64,000 nt of DNA from Phaeodactylum tricornutum CCAP 1055/1 (taxonomy: Eukaryota; Bacillariophyta; Bacillariophyceae; Surirellales; Neidiaceae), in contig NC_011684.1 of NCBI RefSeq assembly GCF_000150955.2, forward strand, positions 496,001 to 560,000, read 5' to 3'. The position numbers were made by a program, and so were the translations under genes. The notes beneath the pieces are model-generated. The model worked only from the letters and a program-made list of their open reading frames with translations. It was not told where the DNA came from and searched no databases. Positions 10,475 to 20,196 of this stretch are shown here, in pieces (the first letter of the stretch is position 1; every line of letters starts with the position of its first letter).

Positions 10475-11260
10475 TTATGCAGCTGGGGCGAATTTTGGCC
10501 AGCTTGGCTCTGAAAGCAACAAATTCAGATAAAAGAAAAGGTACTCCTCTGAGTTTAGCAGCTTTGAGTAATCCGTTATGAGAAAAGTCATCAGGGTTTG
10601 TTGACGACAGTGAGACGCTTCTGAAGCGTTGTAAAAGTGCGAATGAACGTGTCCCAGATTGTTGAAGAGAGCCAAAATAAGAAGGTTAAAAGACGCCGCA
10701 TAATTTCGTTGCAGAATAGTTTTTTCAATCCGAACCAAAGCCTGCGTGTAGAAAAATTCAGCCATTCGAAAATCTCTCGCAGATTCTCTCTCGCACCCCA
10801 ACTGGTGATAGATAAGGCCGATATTGTAAATAACAACAAACGGCAGGTGCTTGAAGATAAGATTGGTCTCGTTCGGTGAGCTGGGTACAACAAAAGCGCG
10901 GTTGAAAATGCTAAACGGGTTACTTGCAGACGCACTTGCGACGACCGCCGAGCCACGAGTCGAGGAGATATGGGGCAGCCCGGTCACAACACTCTTCAAG
11001 TGTGGGAAGTCTGATGTGCGCTCATTCGGCAGTGGCCCTACAAATCCTGAGGCTTCTCGACTTACCGAGTGCTGCTCGTGCTCAAGAGGATTGCCAAGAT
11101 CCATGCTCATTATGCGAAGAATAGTCTGAAAAACGGAAATAGCGGTGCTGCGTTGCTGTTGTTTCATCAGAAGGACACCAATATCGTTGAGTTCTAACAG
11201 ACTTGCCGGTAACAACGCCGATTGATCCAGGGGAGGTAATGATGTAAAAGTCAGAAGCAT
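10475..11260 (-). CDS. TPR-like helical protein, tandem family copy 1
   Basis: 261 aa, ATG at 11260, no intron seen. The sequence is a set of amphipathic helix pairs of tetratricopeptide style: LLELNDIGVLLMKQQQRSTA near the start, then FVVIYNIGLIYHQLG, AEFFYTQALVRIEKTIL, LALFNNLGHVHSHF, and a conserved end EEYLFFYLNLLL. The second gene at 12075-12841 shares all these blocks (FNLGLIYHRV, VFNNLGHIHSNF, EEEYLFFYLDLLL). They are therefore tandem paralogs, copy 1 carrying an extra Ser-rich linker of about 60 residues. I do not recognise a function. TPR-like repeats usually mediate protein binding. Confidence 0.72.
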   Translation of the reverse strand: MLLTFTSLPPLDQSALLPASLLELNDIGVLLMKQQQRSTAISVFQTILRIMSMDLGNPLEHEQHSVSREASGFVGPLPNERTSDFPHLKSVVTGLPHISSTRGSAVVASASASNPFSIFNRAFVVPSSPNETNLIFKHLPFVVIYNIGLIYHQLGCERESARDFRMAEFFYTQALVRIEKTILQRNYAASFNLLILALFNNLGHVHSHFYNASEASHCRQQTLMTFLITDYSKLLNSEEYLFFYLNLLLSEPSWPKFAPAA

Positions 11261-12074
11261 GTCGAAAAGGCACTACGATGAAGACGTTAAGATGTTCAAT
11301 CGCGTATAAAAACCAAGTTGTTTGAAACATATGACTGCCTGTCGATCCGAGAACTCGCCCCCAGTCGACGTTGATGACGCTCTTTCCACGTCGATGCTCA
11401 GTCTGAAGGGCTGATGCTGCTGGCACATGGCTGTAGGCTTCTGATGAAAAGAGTAAGAAAGACCACCAAGGAATACATTGATTTCTAGAAAGACCATAGA
11501 TTCTTTCAGAATCGGGCTACGTCGTAAACTCTCTATATATAATCAATTGATTGTCCTCCCATTTCCAATTCGGAGAACGCTGAATATATTTCTGTTGTTC
11601 GCCGCATGTCGATTTCGAAAACATGGTTCAAAATTTCTGGATCCTAAATATCAATCTATCCAGTAGCGGCCTATCATTTCAATTGGTCACCAGCGACTAC
11701 GGGGAGAATTGCGCTCCGTAAGTCATGTCTTTTGACTTTGATGAAACATTTCTGTTAAAGATGCGTCGCTCGCAATTCTGAAATATTTCCTTGAATATAA
11801 ATTGGCTATCGTAGCAGAAATGCGTCTTACTGTTAGTCAAAGGTTGTTCATGCGTTCGAACTTCTCTTTCCGGACGAGTGCTTGTAAACAAGCCTCTCTA
11901 GCAGAGGGTCTTCCGCATCAATAGTAAAAGAACCCACTATTCCTGTCGGGTTCTTCTAGTCAGCACGTATCTTAAGGAGAGATCGCCAGAGAAGTGGGGA
12001 TTGGCGACCGCTTTTCTCAATTTCAATGTACCTCGCTTATCCTCCATCAGTTGTTAAGTAATTTCCCATGGCAA
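11261..12074. other. Intergenic interval between the TPR-like paralogs
   Basis: About 810 bp, AT-richer than the flanking genes. The small open frames have no domain or family resemblance. It should include the promoter of copy 1 and the 3' UTR of copy 2. No repeat was recognised. Confidence 0.5.
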
Positions 12075-12841
12075 TTAAGCTGCAGTCGCTAGTGTCTGCG
12101 CTGGAGCAAGCAACAGATCTAAGTAGAAGAAGAGATATTCTTCTTCCGTCAGATATCTTGAACAATCGGTCGCGAGAAAGGCCAAGAGCATTTGATATCG
12201 ACAGTTTGTAGATTCAGGTTCTTGGCAGAAATTTGAATGAATGTGACCGAGGTTGTTGAATACGCACAAAACCGGCATATTTAATTCGTCCGAGAGATTA
12301 TGAAACAAAGCAACCCGTTGAATGAACCGCAAAGATTGTGTATAAAGCTTTTCAGCTTCGGCGAACGCTTCTTGGGACTGATTCCGAATGGCCACTCGGT
12401 GGTATATTAGACCAAGGTTGAACAGTACGATAATAGCGGTCACGGTTTTCTGTAGCCTCTGATTTTGTTTAAGCTCATGATTCAGTAAAAAGTCGTCGGA
12501 AAGCCTAAGAGCTCGGTTGAAGAGATGAAAAGAATTTGCAGGTGACTGTCCTTGATCAATCTCTAGGAAAGCTCGGCGTGGCGTGGATTTTCATCAATGT
12601 GGACACTTTCCACACTTTTACCAGCGACATGATTCGAGTAGGGGGTTCGGAAGTAGAACGAGCGACTCGAATACGAACTCGGGGTAGAATACACACGATG
12701 AGTCCGCGGTATGCCGGCAAGATGGCAATTATACATCTCTGTGTCTGAGAATGCGGCACGAAAAAGAGGCATTGCGGCTTCTTCGTTCCCTTGTCGAAGA
12801 AACACAATGGCCATTTCGCAAAGCTCGTTAGCGTCTTCCAT
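12075..12841 (-). CDS. TPR-like helical protein, tandem family copy 2 (intron or micro-duplication)
   Basis: The coding signal lies in two frames. 12841-12622 encodes MEDANELCEMAIVFLRQGNE, matching the copy 1 start. 12562-12075 encodes FHLFNRALRLSDDF, FNLGLIYHRV and the family ending. A 59-nt GT-AG intron (12621-12563, gtaaaa to cctag) joins them in frame to give 235 aa. Alternatively the frame change comes from a tandem 5-bp unit, CCACGCCACG, near 12575; one unit fewer would also restore a continuous frame. The intron is the simpler reading and I use it. The frame opens at a TTG at 12844, but the ATG is at 12841. Function is unknown, as for copy 1. Confidence 0.65.
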
Positions 12842-13980
12842 CAAGGCAGAGTGAACTCGAAAACCAGATCACTTTTCCGTGGTCGTGTGATTGTGTTAGA
12901 TGTGAATTAATGCAATGTCAGGGCGCATGATCCTTGCTCGATAAGAATTATTCGATTTTTCACTCGTAGAAACTATCACAGCGATGTCAGAGCCAATCGA
13001 CGCTTTTTAGTCCTCCTCACTCGAGCTTTCTGTTGGAGACGAGCAGCCTTAATAAAACAACATGAGCTTGAAGGGTTCTGAACGTTACCGAAGTTCTGTT
13101 CGCAAACTCATTGACATGAGCCAATGGGGCGGGCCGTATCATCCTTTACAGCTTGCACTGATACGCGGTCTAGGTCGTGATCACTTTTGATTGGTCGGTG
13201 TGTACAGGGGTTTCAACAGCAATCCTACCGCCATTTCGGGATTCTTTTCCAGACCAAACCCGCCTCGTTTCAGAAGCCTTCTCGTAGGACCAATGTAAAT
13301 TGGGGGTCGGGCAGTTGGAAACTGATAAAAGTAGCTTCTCATCCTTCTTTCCGCAGGCGAAATCAGAATGCTATTCTACTGCCGCAAGCGTCTGTTCCGA
13401 CGGGAGAGGCCAGGCCTTATTGCACGTGATTTCCCGGTTGGCTGTCCACGCAAGATTTTGTGGCTATGAAACAAGACTTCCGTGCTTTTTAGTCTGTCCG
13501 TAATGTCTTTTCAATCCTTTTATCTCAGGAGTCCCGTTGTAATTCTGCGGCGGAGAATTTTTGAGCTTTCCGGGTTGTCCGCAGAGTGCGCCAATTTCAA
13601 ATCTACCACGTGAAAAACCCGTTGGCTTTTGAACGAGACCCAAAGCATACCAGTACAGTTAGAGACAAGTGGACGTGTTATCTAGATGGAATCGGGGAGC
13701 ATGAATGGACTGTGAGACTACATGCTGCTGCAAGTTGCTCAACTTGCTTTGGTTCGAAAAGCAATTGTATCTATTCGTCGTCTGTAAAAGAGAGATCTGA
13801 ACCTTCTTCTCATTGCTTTATTGTATAGTTATCGCAAAGGCTTGCTACCCTTCCTGTCTGCTTGACGAGAACGTCCCCTCTCCCGAAGCAGCACTACCTG
13901 CCCTCCTGCACAACAGTAGCCATAGGCGGCGTAGACGAACAACTCCTCGCGTCCCTCGCTAATTATTCGATATTTCCATC
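12842..13980. other. Divergent interval upstream of exonuclease 1
   Basis: About 1.1 kb between the TPR-like gene and EXO1. Several short plus-strand frames (13187-13429, 13300-13503, 13586-13828) lack any domain, and I do not call them. It probably holds promoters for both genes. Confidence 0.5.
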
Positions 13981-16365
13981 ATGGGTATTCCCAATCTACT
14001 GCAGGGTCTCAAGTTTGCCGTCAAAAAGGGCAACATCCGAGACTATTCAGATCAAGCCGTGGCGGTCGACGCGTCTTCCTGGTTCCACAAGTCGGTCTAC
14101 GCCATTGCCGATCACTACGTAGAAGTTCTCGAGCGTACGGGACGTGCCGATGCCCGTTCCATAGCCGCCGCTACACAATACGTGAACAAACGTTGTCACG
14201 AAATTCTCACCTACGCCCGTATCCGCAAAATCTATCTCGTCATGGACGGGGCCCGCTGCCCGCTGAAGGTCGTTACCAACGATGATCGCGAGCGACGACG
14301 GCAAGAGAATTTGGCCGAAGCACGGGTCTTTCGTCAACAAAAGCGACCGGACAAAATGTACGAAAAATACAAGGCCTGTATCAAGGTCAAGGCGGACTTG
14401 GCTGCGGCCGTGGCACAAAATATCGCTAGCGCGTTTCCTGGGAAAGTGGAGCTCGTTTGGGCACCTTACGAGGCGGATGCGCAACTAGTCAAGCTGGCAA
14501 TGAACGGCACCGTACAGGCGATCATTACTGAGGACTCCGATGTCTTAGTGTACGCCGCAACTTGTGAAACGACGGTTTCGGTACTCTTTAAACTGGATCG
14601 GAACACGGGGAGCTGCGATATAATTTCCATGGCGTGGTTGCTAGATCCTACCGAAACTTTGGTAAACCCCTCCAAAGCTAACCCGAAAAAAGCGTCGGGG
14701 ATCGAACAGATTGTGGATGCCTTTGTTAGCCGTCAGTTGCGCGATCCGGGACGGGGAGTTCGTCTCTTTGTACAAGCGTGTATTCTGACAGGCTGCGACT
14801 ATTCGCCAAATCAGCTCTCCGGTGTGGGATTTGTGAACGCCTTTAAGCACGTTCAGAGCGCCATGCACAAAGACTCGAAAGATCGGTTTCGACACGTACT
14901 AAAGATGCTTCCACGCAAAGCGAAGGACCATCTGGATCCAGTCGTGTACGAAGAGCTTCTGGCGCAGAGTGAATCCGTCTTTTACTACCACCCGGTCCGA
15001 GAGCCCGACGGCCGCGTGGTCTTTCTTCGAGAGCCGGACACAGCCAATGAGCATTGGCCCTCTCTGGATCGATTCAACGGTAATCTTTCGTTTCTTGGAG
15101 AAATTCGAAATGCATCCGACGGGACGATGCAAGTGCTGCATCCAAAGGAACATGAAGTCGCATTTCCGCAGCCATCAGTCAATGCTCCCGCCGATCGAGT
15201 CTGTCGACCGGCGTCTTCTTTTTTCACGAAGAATCCAAACACTCGAGGTGGCAAACCTGTTAAGGTCTCCAACCCGTACCAGCAGGCCGAAAAGCGGCCG
15301 CGAACAGAGAACCGAGCACCACTGCAACCGAAAAGCCCAAATGAGAAGACTACCAAAAGGAGCCGCAAACCATTTTCAAAACTCTGTGCCAGCAAAGAGA
15401 ATACCGATCGTCTACAACAGCATTTTGGTAGCTCCAAAAACGATGTCCGCTTTGTTTTGCCATCGTTTACATCCGAGGGAGCTCGAGTTCCCCCTCGCAC
15501 TCTTTTTTCGGCACTACGCAAACCGAAAAAGGTTACATCGGGGGCTGCTCCTTTTCAAATCAACGATGAAAATAACGATGAGAATGCAATCTGTAACAAA
15601 AATCCTATTCCCCAGAACTCTCCGATTTGCGTCCCACCTGCACTTCCAGAAGACACGCGACAATTTCTGAAGTTGTCGGCCGAAGACTCTCAACGGCGGA
15701 AAGTATCGTACTCGCCCCAAAACACAGAAGGAAAGGTAGCGGTCTGCAAAACTTTCGTTCCCTCTCCACAATTGGATAGTGAGGAAATGTATCCGATCAA
15801 AAACCACGCCGAAAGCAAGTTTTTCCGTGATGGGAAACGGTATGCTCGGCGAGTTACGCTAGAAGATTCTCCTTCACCCGATTTTGTCGAGGAGCCAACG
15901 GACCATTGGCATGTCGTCGGCAGCGCACATGGCAACAGCTTGAATCTGGTTTCTGAAAAGTTAGCGCCTTCCTCCTTTGACATGTATGATGATTTCTTAT
16001 CCCCCAGCAAAGACACTGATGGCGAGAATATCACTGAGGATTTGCCTCCCGAGACGACATCCGTAGACCGAAAAAATCCTCTTTGTCGTCCGCTGGAGAC
16101 TTGCAAACCCAAGCACACGCTTCGTCCGGCTAAACACCTTCACTTTCGATTCGGCGGAAAATACCGGTCCACTACGGCTCGGAGTAAGCTTGAAAAGGGG
16201 GCTTTGATGAAAGGATTTGCCCGACAGCGGCAGCTTGCCACCGTTGACCTTTCTGTCACATCGGTCTTGCAACGGGCACCGCTAAGTCCAAAACAGAAGA
16301 AGTTATCGCAATTTGCTTTTCTCAATTCGCATCGTTATTCAAAAGATGAACGGAAAAACATATAA
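13981..16365 (+). CDS. EXO1: Exonuclease 1, FEN1/XPG-family 5' nuclease
   Basis: 794 aa with the start ATGGGTATTCC giving MGIPNLLQGL; the N-terminal Gly after Met is the hallmark of this family. The XPG-N and XPG-I domains fill residues 1-300. Metal-binding acids are in place: D30 (AVAVDASSW), D89 (VMDGARCP), E164 and D166 (YEADAQL), D185 and D187 (TEDSDVLVY) and D273 (GCDYSPNQLSGVG, the helix-hairpin-helix). Length and the early MGIPNLLQ fit EXO1 rather than FEN1, which is about 380 aa and has a PIP box. The role is 5'-to-3' resection in mismatch repair, recombination and telomere maintenance, in the nucleus. Residues 350-794 are low-complexity and divergent, as usual for EXO1 tails. No intron. 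Confidence 0.95.
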   Translation: MGIPNLLQGLKFAVKKGNIRDYSDQAVAVDASSWFHKSVYAIADHYVEVLERTGRADARSIAAATQYVNKRCHEILTYARIRKIYLVMDGARCPLKVVTNDDRERRRQENLAEARVFRQQKRPDKMYEKYKACIKVKADLAAAVAQNIASAFPGKVELVWAPYEADAQLVKLAMNGTVQAIITEDSDVLVYAATCETTVSVLFKLDRNTGSCDIISMAWLLDPTETLVNPSKANPKKASGIEQIVDAFVSRQLRDPGRGVRLFVQACILTGCDYSPNQLSGVGFVNAFKHVQSAMHKDSKDRFRHVLKMLPRKAKDHLDPVVYEELLAQSESVFYYHPVREPDGRVVFLREPDTANEHWPSLDRFNGNLSFLGEIRNASDGTMQVLHPKEHEVAFPQPSVNAPADRVCRPASSFFTKNPNTRGGKPVKVSNPYQQAEKRPRTENRAPLQPKSPNEKTTKRSRKPFSKLCASKENTDRLQQHFGSSKNDVRFVLPSFTSEGARVPPRTLFSALRKPKKVTSGAAPFQINDENNDENAICNKNPIPQNSPICVPPALPEDTRQFLKLSAEDSQRRKVSYSPQNTEGKVAVCKTFVPSPQLDSEEMYPIKNHAESKFFRDGKRYARRVTLEDSPSPDFVEEPTDHWHVVGSAHGNSLNLVSEKLAPSSFDMYDDFLSPSKDTDGENITEDLPPETTSVDRKNPLCRPLETCKPKHTLRPAKHLHFRFGGKYRSTTARSKLEKGALMKGFARQRQLATVDLSVTSVLQRAPLSPKQKKLSQFAFLNSHRYSKDERKNI

Positions 16366-16468
16366 CAATCAGTAAACGAAAACTTGTCGTTTGATACGTC
16401 TACAGCTCAATTTCGCTATGGACGTCAACAAGTCATTTGACGCGGCTCTTAAATGCGTTCTTTATAGC

Positions 16469-17936
16469 TTAAAAGGCGGATCTCCGTCGATTTACGCGTC
16501 GACGCGGCCTGGGTGAGGGAATCTCCTCGTCCTCATTCGTTGTCGAACACTCCATAGTCATTTGCTGAATGTCCTGCATCACTAAGAAATCGTAAGCTTC
16601 TTCCCCATTCAAAACAATTCGATCCACGACTGTATTGAAACTGGAACAAGTGTGACACTGAATTCCCAAAAAGTGCCAAGCCCGAGCATCCTGTCGTTGC
16701 TCACAATCGTTACAGGTAATATTAACGACCCGCGAGAGTTCGGGGGGGATGGGTTGCATGGCTATGTTCGACGCCATACAGGACCATGTCGGCATCATTC
16801 TTTCCCGCGTCTCGGCCGTCTTTTTACAAACGGGGCAGCGGCTATCGTGAGCGGCAAGCTGCCGAAAGCAGTCCCAATGAATGGCGTGTCCACAGGGCAT
16901 TTCGTGCGATGCCGAGCGCGACGAAAAGAGATATTCTTGACAAACGGGACAGTTGGATTTGTATTTTCCGGACTTGCAATTGTGATTGTCATACAAGTTC
17001 TTGTCGATGCACATACCACAATCGTGGCAATGCAGAAAGCTTTCGGCGCCACCCACGCGGCAGAAGCCACAGTCTTCACAGTGGTAGGGACGCTCTTCGT
17101 CCGACATCCACAGGTTGCAAATGTTGCAATGATAGGCGCCGAATTGTACACTGCAGTTGATACAGTGGTTCCTGTGAAAGACGGGTGAGGGCAATGCGTG
17201 TGAGTACCCGGGTAGAGTATCAGAGGTTTGAGCTTTTTTTCTCCGCATTTCTTTCTAGGGACGAGTAAGCTTACGTTCTACTCGATTGCCTGGTAAAGCA
17301 TTCTCGACAAATTACTTCCTGGACCGCAAAACGATCAATTGCGTGGTGCGTGTCTTCCGGTTGAGACGTTTCCATAAAGGTAAATGAGCTCGGGAGGGAT
17401 GCGGATCGATGAAAGCGACGTCCTACACTAATTTTGGGTGGGAGAATGGGACAATCATCGTGACAGATACGACACCCAAAGGCGGCTCCACAGCAGGGAG
17501 CAATCATGGTACATTTGCGATCGTAGTGTGGGCAAGGCGGTCGCGTACCTTCGGCCCTACGGGATTGTTCGTTGCTTGCCTGATCGCTATCGAGCGCGGG
17601 TTGGTCCAGCGTGCCTTCCGGAGTGTTACTTGAGGTAATGGAATGTGAGGAATGGTTGCCGGTGAGGCTACTGTTTATGCTATTGCGACGTCCATCCATG
17701 AGATGCTGAATGGATCGCCGTTTTTCGATGGGCGTAATGTTGTCATTGGAGAGGATTGCTTTGATAGACGCCCGTCGTTCCCGTTCTTCGTCGTGGCTCA
17801 TACTACCTCGACGAGGCATCGGCTGGTGATCCTCGTATCCCATGTCGATCACCGTTGTCGAAGTTGGGGAGTACGTTCCGTCACTCCCGCTCGCGCTGCT
17901 CGGCAGGTCTGGTGCGTCTTCCATTTCAACGTCCAT
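16469..17936 (-). CDS. CHY/CTCHY/RING-H2 zinc-finger E3 ubiquitin ligase, RCHY1/PIRH2-like
   Basis: Two exons, 17936-17275 and 17171-16469 (intron 103 nt, gtaagc to ttcacag), give 454 aa. The splice joins VICRECFTRQSS to NHCINCSVQFGAYHC and restores the CHY-finger spacing known from RCHY1. Order: disordered N-terminus with four basophilic RRxS motifs (Ser 45, 57, 75, 87), CHY finger from about C135 (HYDRKCTMIAPCCGAAFGCRIC), CTCHY finger (CNICNLWMSD, YHCEDCGFCRVGG), RING-H2 (CPVCQEYLFSS, MPCGHAIHWDCF, CPVCKK), zinc ribbon (CNDCEQR, CHTCSSFN) and a basic tail. It should transfer ubiquitin from an E2 to substrates. The N-terminal extension is absent from animal PIRH2. The open frame begins at TTG 17981; the first ATG is 17936. 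Confidence 0.9.
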
Positions 17937-18765
17937 TGTAACCGTAGCTCTCCGGACAGACGTTCGTATGAATACGGCCAAAAGCCTCTGGGTTCGCAGC
18001 GGGAAAGGATGGGGATCTTTTCCGGATCGGGATTCAATACCATTGTGAGGAGAAACAAAAAGGCCGAGATCTTGAAAAAACGGCTGAAAGTCTCCCTAGA
18101 GGACCGCACGCCTCGGCAGTCGAAAAAGTCATATACGGGGGCAAACGCTAGTGTAGACCATCGCGCAAATCTTCTGGAGGTGATAGTCATTCGAACGGCA
18201 CTTCATTGGACCAGAAATCCGAGGCTATGTCAGAGATTCCATCTGTCATCGATATACTTATGGGTTCCAATGGAGCAAAATTCGGAAGTGACCCCATATG
18301 CCTCCTTTATACCGAAACGGTATTGTTTTTGCAAACACTCTGGGAATACTTTGTGCCGAAGAAAAGGAAGGTATCCATTTTCGTTATCCCGTCCGTCCGT
18401 CCGGCCGTCCGTCCGTTGCTTCTCTTCTCAACTTGGGGGAATCACGGTATCATAAAAAGTGAGAATACCGTTCAGAAGCTGTCACAATAGGGTGCATGTA
18501 CTTCCCGAACTGCGTCACCCACGACACGACACAGCAAACTTCAACCCGTTGGGCAAATCCAATCCTTCCCTTCTTCACCAGTCACACACAGTCCACCAAG
18601 GAAAACGCGTCCCGAGCTATTACCCACCGCGTTGACTGTAACGAGATACCTAAATTTCGTTGTTCATGTTGCCCATCGCTGTGTCTAGAAGTGAACCCCA
18701 TCCTAGACACATTCCTTTGTTTTCACGACGTGTACCGTCCTTCTAGTAACAAACGTTTTGATAGA
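17937..18765. promoter_or_regulatory. Divergent interval with CCGT microsatellite
   Basis: About 830 bp between the RING ligase and the plastid DUF3598 gene. It holds an interrupted (CCGT)n run at 18389-18416. The DUF3598 frame is open back to 18496, but I treat 18496-18765 as 5' leader because the signal peptide begins at the ATG at 18766. Confidence 0.45.
18389..18416. repeat. Interrupted (CCGT)n microsatellite
   Basis: Six CCGT units with one interruption (CCGG) lie in the divergent interval before the DUF3598 gene. Confidence 0.85.
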
Positions 18766-20043
18766 ATGAAAATTCAAATTCCGTTGCTCGTGATACCACT
18801 TTGGATAAGTGGGACGTTTGCATTTTCAGTCCCCTGCCCGTGTCCCAATGCTGTAGCCACCACCGCCAACGGTCTCGCATCGACACGCTGTCGGTCGTCC
18901 AAGAACATTCAATCCTCTTTTATTGCCTTGAAAGCAACCAACGGGAAGGATGGTAGCGTTAGCGCACAGGGTGACTCTGCAATTCAATGGGAACTCTTCC
19001 ACAAGCATCACCTTGGTGATTGGAAGGGAATTTGGACGACCTACGATTACATTGGTGATGTGCAGGACGAAACGGTCGCTAGTGTAGATATTCAAGCCAC
19101 GGGTGGTGACAAGGATGACCCTACGAGTACGATAGTCCAAACACACAATGTCGTTGTGGGTGCCAAGCGCTCCGATTGTGCCTCCTGCTTTGATTCTATG
19201 GAAATCAAATCCATTCCGGTAGCTTCCTACAAAGCCAACGATTTACGGAAAGCCCGGCTGGCCGCTTGTAGTATGATCAATGGACCTTCCCTTCTCCGCT
19301 CGGGTACCATGGCAACCGAGCTCGTCCTACGGCATGGTGACGGTCGCGTGCGTGTCGTCTTTCAACACGCTCCAGTCTGGGCCAAGGATGTTGAGCCGGG
19401 GTCCTGTCCACCACAAGGACTGAAACTCTTTCGCGCAATGGTATCACGCGAAGCCCAACGTGCAACAGCGCCGACGGCTGAATCGGAAGCAGCGAATCCA
19501 CCCGTCGAGGGAAATCCCGTATTCTACCGACCCGTGCCACCGTTTCATTGGCACAAAAAATGGTCCGGGTCTTCCTGGACCTGGGGTCCCCAAAGTGGAA
19601 ATCGCGGATGGATGATGGACGAAATGGAAGAAGTTGATGCCTGGCATGGGAGTGCGCCGGTGGAATGCTGGAATTTGCGATTGCCGGGAGGAGTGTTTAT
19701 TCAAGGACCACGTATTGTGACCGATGCCAATACGGAACTCTTCCGATTGGCCTGGTTGCCAGACGACGGAACCCTATTGCGGGTGGAAGCGGGAGTGCTG
19801 GCCTTGCAGCCGATGTTGGTCGAAGACGATATGATGGTAGGTTTTGAACCGCCTAGCTTGGCAAGTTTGCGCTGTGACGTTTTGAAAAAGGTTGGCGATT
19901 TGGAAGGTGAACCGATGTTTGCCAGAATCACGGACTACAAGCAAGATGGGACGGTAGCGACGGACGGTAGCAATGCGTCACTAAACGAAGACGACGACAA
20001 CTCGATGGGTCTACAAGCTATTCGTGATGCCCTCGCTCCGTGA
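18766..20043 (+). CDS. Plastid-targeted DUF3598 protein
   Basis: 425 aa from the ATG at 18766. The protein begins MKIQIPLLVIPLWISGTFAF: a signal peptide followed by an A-F step, the diatom bipartite plastid-targeting pattern (ASAFAP-like). An in-frame ATG 90 codons upstream would bury this signal, so I reject it. The body starts with WELFHKHHLGDWKGIWTTYD, the diagnostic block of DUF3598, a family shared with cyanobacteria and plastid-bearing eukaryotes and related to calycin-like folds. It continues with beta-rich sequence such as PVECWNLRLPGGVFIQGP. The biochemical role of DUF3598 is not known to me. Stroma or thylakoid location is inferred from the presequence. It is convergent with the P4-ATPase. 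Confidence 0.85.
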   Translation: MKIQIPLLVIPLWISGTFAFSVPCPCPNAVATTANGLASTRCRSSKNIQSSFIALKATNGKDGSVSAQGDSAIQWELFHKHHLGDWKGIWTTYDYIGDVQDETVASVDIQATGGDKDDPTSTIVQTHNVVVGAKRSDCASCFDSMEIKSIPVASYKANDLRKARLAACSMINGPSLLRSGTMATELVLRHGDGRVRVVFQHAPVWAKDVEPGSCPPQGLKLFRAMVSREAQRATAPTAESEAANPPVEGNPVFYRPVPPFHWHKKWSGSSWTWGPQSGNRGWMMDEMEEVDAWHGSAPVECWNLRLPGGVFIQGPRIVTDANTELFRLAWLPDDGTLLRVEAGVLALQPMLVEDDMMVGFEPPSLASLRCDVLKKVGDLEGEPMFARITDYKQDGTVATDGSNASLNEDDDNSMGLQAIRDALAP

Positions 20044-20196
20044 GGCGGATTGCCTCCTTTAATTGACGACTTGCAAAAGCTAATCCAATTGTTGTAAATA
20101 GAATGCCTTGCTTGCTAGACTTATAGATCCGACATTCAAGGCCAACCTATCTGTAAAGAAGAGAACAATCGGTGTAACTTTGACTCACTACTACTG

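Noticed and set aside
13740-13770. GGTTCGAAA resembling a tRNA B box
   Set aside because: No acceptor stem or anticodon arm can be drawn around it. No tRNA gene was found in the window.
14969-15670. 233-codon frame inside EXO1
   Set aside because: Alternative frame of the low-complexity EXO1 tail; the EXO1 frame is continuous and conserved.
16469-17248. Separate CTCHY/RING gene starting at 17248
   Set aside because: The CHY finger needs residues from the upstream exon; splicing at 17275/17171 rebuilds the family spacing exactly.
18496-18765. 90-codon N-terminal extension of the DUF3598 protein
   Set aside because: It would bury a good plastid signal peptide that begins at the ATG at 18766.
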